Positions 3,611 through 6,221 of a stretch of DNA of 6,221 bases are shown here, piece by piece (positions within the stretch are counted from its first letter, which is position 1; each line of letters begins with the position of its first letter). The stretch is from positions 1-6,221 of the forward strand of contig JAITCK010000040.1 of the NCBI GenBank assembly GCA_031283115.1, in the 5' to 3' direction. A model generated the notes under the pieces. The model was given only the letters and a program-made list of their open reading frames with translations. It did no database searches and was not told where the DNA came from. The position numbers were made by a program, and so were the translations under genes. This stretch comes from Cellulomonadaceae bacterium. Lineage in GTDB: Bacteria > Actinomycetota > Actinomycetes > Actinomycetales > Cellulomonadaceae.

Positions 3611-6221
3611 ATGACGTCCGACGCACCCAACCTGTTCAGTAACCCCACGTCTGTTGAGGCGGCCAACGCTTCGGCCCGTCCGGCCCGCCGACGGGTGACC
3701 CGCCCTTCCGGTGGCCCTGCCGCCACTCCCGCACCTGCTGTCGACGCTGGCCTTCCTGCTGGTAGTGCCCCGGCGGGCGTGCTCAGCCTGGACGACATCG
3801 TTCTGCCTGCCGGGCATGACACGTCCCTGGAGGCGCAGGCTGCTGCCCGTCAGAAGGTGACGGCTGGCCGGTCGACAGGGTCAAGCCGCCGCGTGGTGCG
3901 TACCGTCGATGACATTGCGTTGCCTGCGTCCACTCCCGACAAGTCGTCGACCCGTGCGACGCGGAGGGCGTCAAGCCGTCCGGCAGGCACTTCTGCCTCT
4001 GCCGCACCGGTCGCATCGCCGACGGTTGACGCTTCCGCCGCGTCGTCGTCCGATGTTGCCTCCCCGTCGGTTGACGCAACCGACCAACAGGCGCCTTCCT
4101 TGCGCCTGCCTGCCACAGCCCTGCTTTTCCAGCCGCCCGTCGCCACTGCACCTGCCGCAGGGCCTGCAAGCGACCCGGCTTCCGTGGGAACGACATCGCC
4201 CGCCTCGCAGCCAGATTCCGCCGACTCCACCGACCAGGATTCACACGGCAGTGACCAGGGCAAGCGCAAGCGCAGCCGGGGCGGCAAGGGCAAAAACAAG
4301 AACTCTCGTGACCGCCGAGACTCCACCACCAGCGACAATACTGAGGCTGGGGAGGGGGTCACCGAACTGGATGCGACCGTCGAAAAAACTGTTGTCGGCC
4401 CCAGCACTGGCCTGCCCGTCGCCGAACTCGAATCCAGTCACGCCCACCTGCGCATGATCGAAGCGCGTGAACTCACCGACGAAGAAATCGCTGCCGCAGG
4501 CGAAGTTGAAGCCATCGAAGCCGAACTCGTGGCCGACGGCACCGAACCCGTCATCCCCGTCTTCGACATGTCTGACCTGGTTGAAGACGACGCTGACGTA
4601 GACATCGAACCTTTGAGCGACGACGATGACGACGATGACCGTCCCCGTCGTCGCCGCCGCCGTGGAGGTCGAGGCCGCCGCAGCAACCGCCGCGACAACC
4701 GCGACCGAGACGATGACGGCCACGACGACAGCGACGATGACGCCGACCTGACCGACGACGACACTGACAGTGCCGCCGACAGTTCCGACAACGGCAGTGC
4801 GTCGTCCCGTCGTCGCCGTCGCCGCCGCGGCACCCGCAGCGAACGCGCCGAATCTGACCGTCAACCGTCGTCCCGCAACCGCAGCGACGAACCCACCGCC
4901 CTCAAAGGCTCCACCCGTCTGGAAGCCAAACGTCAACGCCGCCGCGACGGACGCGAGCAGGGCCGTCGTCGTCAAATCATCACCGAAGCCGAGTTCCTGG
5001 CCCGCCGCGAATCCGTCAAACGATCCATGGTTGTTCGTGAACGTGACGGACGCACCCAAATCGCCGTGGTGGAAGACGGAGTGCTCGTCGAACACTACGT
5101 GTCCGTGCAGGCGCAAGCCTCTATGGTGGGCAACGTCTACCTGGGCCGCGTGCAAAACGTGCTGCCTTCCATGGAAGCCGCCTTCGTGGACGTGGGCAAG
5201 GGCCGCAACGCGGTGCTCTACGCCGGTGAAGTGAACTGGGATGCCGCCGGTATCGACGTCTCTCAGCCCCGCCGCATTGAAGAAGCCCTCAAATCTGGCG
5301 ACTCTGTGCTGGTTCAGGTGACCAAAGACCCCATCGGCCACAAGGGTGCCCGCCTCACCTCGCAAGTCACCCTGGCAGGCCGCTACCTGGTGCTGGTTCC
5401 TGGCGGATCTATGACTGGCATCAGCCGCAAACTGCCTGAAGTGGAGCGGACCCGCCTGAAGAAGATTCTCCGCCAGATTGTCCCCGACGACTCCGGCGTG
5501 ATCGTCCGCACCGCAGCCGAAGGGGCGTCTGAGGAAGAACTGACTGCTGACATCGCCCGCCTGACCGCCCAATGGGAGCAGATTCAGTCCAAGGCAGGCA
5601 AAACCTCCACCACCGCCCCGTCACTGGTGTGGGGCGAACCCGACCTGGCTATTCGCGTGGTCCGTGACATCTTCAACGACGACTTTGCCTCCCTGATTGT
5701 GGATGGGGAAGCCGCCTGGCAGGAAATCTCCAACTACGTCGAAGAACTCGCCCCCGACCTGCGCGAACGGGTAACCCGCTGGACCGGCACCACTGACGTG
5801 TTCACCGAACACCGGGTGACCGAACAACTTGCCAAGGGCATGGATCGTAAGGTTTGGCTGCCCTCCGGTGGATCGTTGGTGATCGACCGCACCGAAGCCA
5901 TGACCGTCATTGACGTCAACACCGGCAAGTTCACTGGCGTGGGCGGCACCCTGGAAGAAACCGTCACCCGCAACAACATTGAGGCCGCTGAAGAAATCGT
6001 CCGCCAACTGCGCTTGCGCGACATCGGCGGCATCATCGTCATCGACTTCATCGACATGGTGCTCGAATCCAACCGCGACCTGGTACTGCGCCGCCTAGTC
6101 GAATGCCTGGGCCGGGACCGCACCAAACACCAGGTGGCCGAAGTGACCTCCCTGGGCCTCGTGCAGATGACTCGCAAGCGGGTGGGTCAAGGTCTGGTCG
6201 AAGCCTTCAGCGAGACCTGCG
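3611..6221 (+). CDS. rne: Ribonuclease E/G with long N-terminal disordered extension (runs off right edge)
   Basis: The frame is open for 870 codons to the window end, with no stop. RNase E/G is an endonuclease that cuts single-stranded AU-rich RNA and acts in mRNA decay and rRNA/tRNA processing. Residues 1-472 are low complexity: Ala/Pro/Ser/Thr-rich, then a Lys/Arg patch (218-230), then Asp runs and Arg blocks (337-357, 400-409). The catalytic half begins near MVVRERDG at 473. The S1 domain starts around VGNVYLGRV (506). Arg613-Thr614 fall where the 5'-phosphate sensor pair of E. coli RNase E lies. The metal-binding aspartates are present: Asp768 in VIDVNTG and Asp812 in VIDFIDM, 44 residues apart (43 in E. 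coli). The last full codon is Cys870 in SETC, where the CPxC-type Zn-link begins, so the small domain and C-terminus are outside. A catalytic core behind a long N-terminal extension is typical of actinobacterial RNase E. Confidence 0.95.
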   Translation, partial: MTSDAPNLFSNPTSVEAANASARPARRRVTRPSGGPAATPAPAVDAGLPAGSAPAGVLSLDDIVLPAGHDTSLEAQAAARQKVTAGRSTGSSRRVVRTVDDIALPASTPDKSSTRATRRASSRPAGTSASAAPVASPTVDASAASSSDVASPSVDATDQQAPSLRLPATALLFQPPVATAPAAGPASDPASVGTTSPASQPDSADSTDQDSHGSDQGKRKRSRGGKGKNKNSRDRRDSTTSDNTEAGEGVTELDATVEKTVVGPSTGLPVAELESSHAHLRMIEARELTDEEIAAAGEVEAIEAELVADGTEPVIPVFDMSDLVEDDADVDIEPLSDDDDDDDRPRRRRRRGGRGRRSNRRDNRDRDDDGHDDSDDDADLTDDDTDSAADSSDNGSASSRRRRRRRGTRSERAESDRQPSSRNRSDEPTALKGSTRLEAKRQRRRDGREQGRRRQIITEAEFLARRESVKRSMVVRERDGRTQIAVVEDGVLVEHYVSVQAQASMVGNVYLGRVQNVLPSMEAAFVDVGKGRNAVLYAGEVNWDAAGIDVSQPRRIEEALKSGDSVLVQVTKDPIGHKGARLTSQVTLAGRYLVLVPGGSMTGISRKLPEVERTRLKKILRQIVPDDSGVIVRTAAEGASEEELTADIARLTAQWEQIQSKAGKTSTTAPSLVWGEPDLAIRVVRDIFNDDFASLIVDGEAAWQEISNYVEELAPDLRERVTRWTGTTDVFTEHRVTEQLAKGMDRKVWLPSGGSLVIDRTEAMTVIDVNTGKFTGVGGTLEETVTRNNIEAAEEIVRQLRLRDIGGIIVIDFIDMVLESNRDLVLRRLVECLGRDRTKHQVAEVTSLGLVQMTRKRVGQGLVEAFSETC
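3788..3928 (+). repeat. Repeated short motif (L/V)DDI(V/A)LPA in the RNase E extension
   Basis: LDDIVLPA at residues 60-67 (3788-3811) recurs as VDDIALPA at residues 99-106 (3905-3928). They are two ordered-looking islands in an otherwise disordered Ala/Ser/Pro segment. The codons differ, so this is not a recent DNA duplication. Such islands often act as binding motifs; no partner can be named from the sequence. Confidence 0.55.
4619..4837 (+). repeat. Twin acidic/arginine blocks in the RNase E extension
   Basis: Seven Asp (residues 337-343) are followed at once by an Arg/Gly-rich block (344-357). A second Asp-rich stretch (about 364-385) is followed by seven Arg (400-406) and GTR. The Arg blocks are likely RNA-binding or condensate-forming and the Asp runs may mask them. 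The run of CGT/CGC and GAC/GAT codons makes the DNA itself repetitive. Confidence 0.7.

Noticed and set aside
3427..3822. Minus-strand frames across the rne start
   Set aside because: They have no recognisable domain and overlap the rne start and ribosome site.
3850..4457. Overlapping open frames on both strands within the RNase E extension
   Set aside because: They have Ser/Pro/Arg-rich low-complexity products and no convincing ribosome site, while the rne frame continues unbroken to the catalytic domain.
4241..5572. 443-codon open frame on the minus strand opposite rne
   Set aside because: It lies against the conserved RNase E frame. Its Val/Ala/Gly-rich runs are the mirror of the Asp and Arg codon runs.

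Overview
The window carries cytochrome bd oxidase genes (cydAB), an RNase E/G gene with a long disordered N-terminal extension, and the first 76 codons of a small regulator gene. GC-rich coding sequence, the short Q-loop CydA and this RNase E architecture point to a high-GC Gram-positive bacterium (Actinomycetota). A bd oxidase suggests life at low or fluctuating oxygen. I cannot fix the genus.

Layout from left to right. Positions 1-229 (minus strand) hold the start of a MarR-like winged-helix regulator that runs off the left edge. Positions 230-407 hold its leader and promoter. The promoter (TTGACA, 18-nt spacer, TAATCT) is covered by three spaced copies of one 20-bp palindrome, which looks like a repressor operator array. 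A perfect 13-bp hairpin followed by a T-run (408-439) ends the cyd transcript. cydB (454-1599) and cydA (1630-3144, preferred GTG start) form a minus-strand operon with 30 nt between them. Positions 3145-3610 are the divergent control region between cydA and rne, with several inverted repeats. From 3611 to the right edge (plus strand) runs the RNase E/G gene. It is open at both its C-terminus and the window end, and stops exactly at the first cysteine of the expected Zn-link.

How the genes work together: CydA and CydB form the quinol:O2 oxidoreductase core in the cytoplasmic membrane. No cydDC assembly exporter is visible. RNase E/G handles general mRNA and rRNA processing and is not functionally tied to cydAB; the two only share an upstream region. 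The MarR-like gene is separated from cydAB by a terminator and has its own promoter, so it is probably a separate, self-repressed unit.

I see no mobile element, CRISPR array, tRNA or rRNA. The content is mostly conserved. The least expected structures are the triple operator array, the leader and start arrangement of cydA, and the repeated motifs in the RNase E extension.
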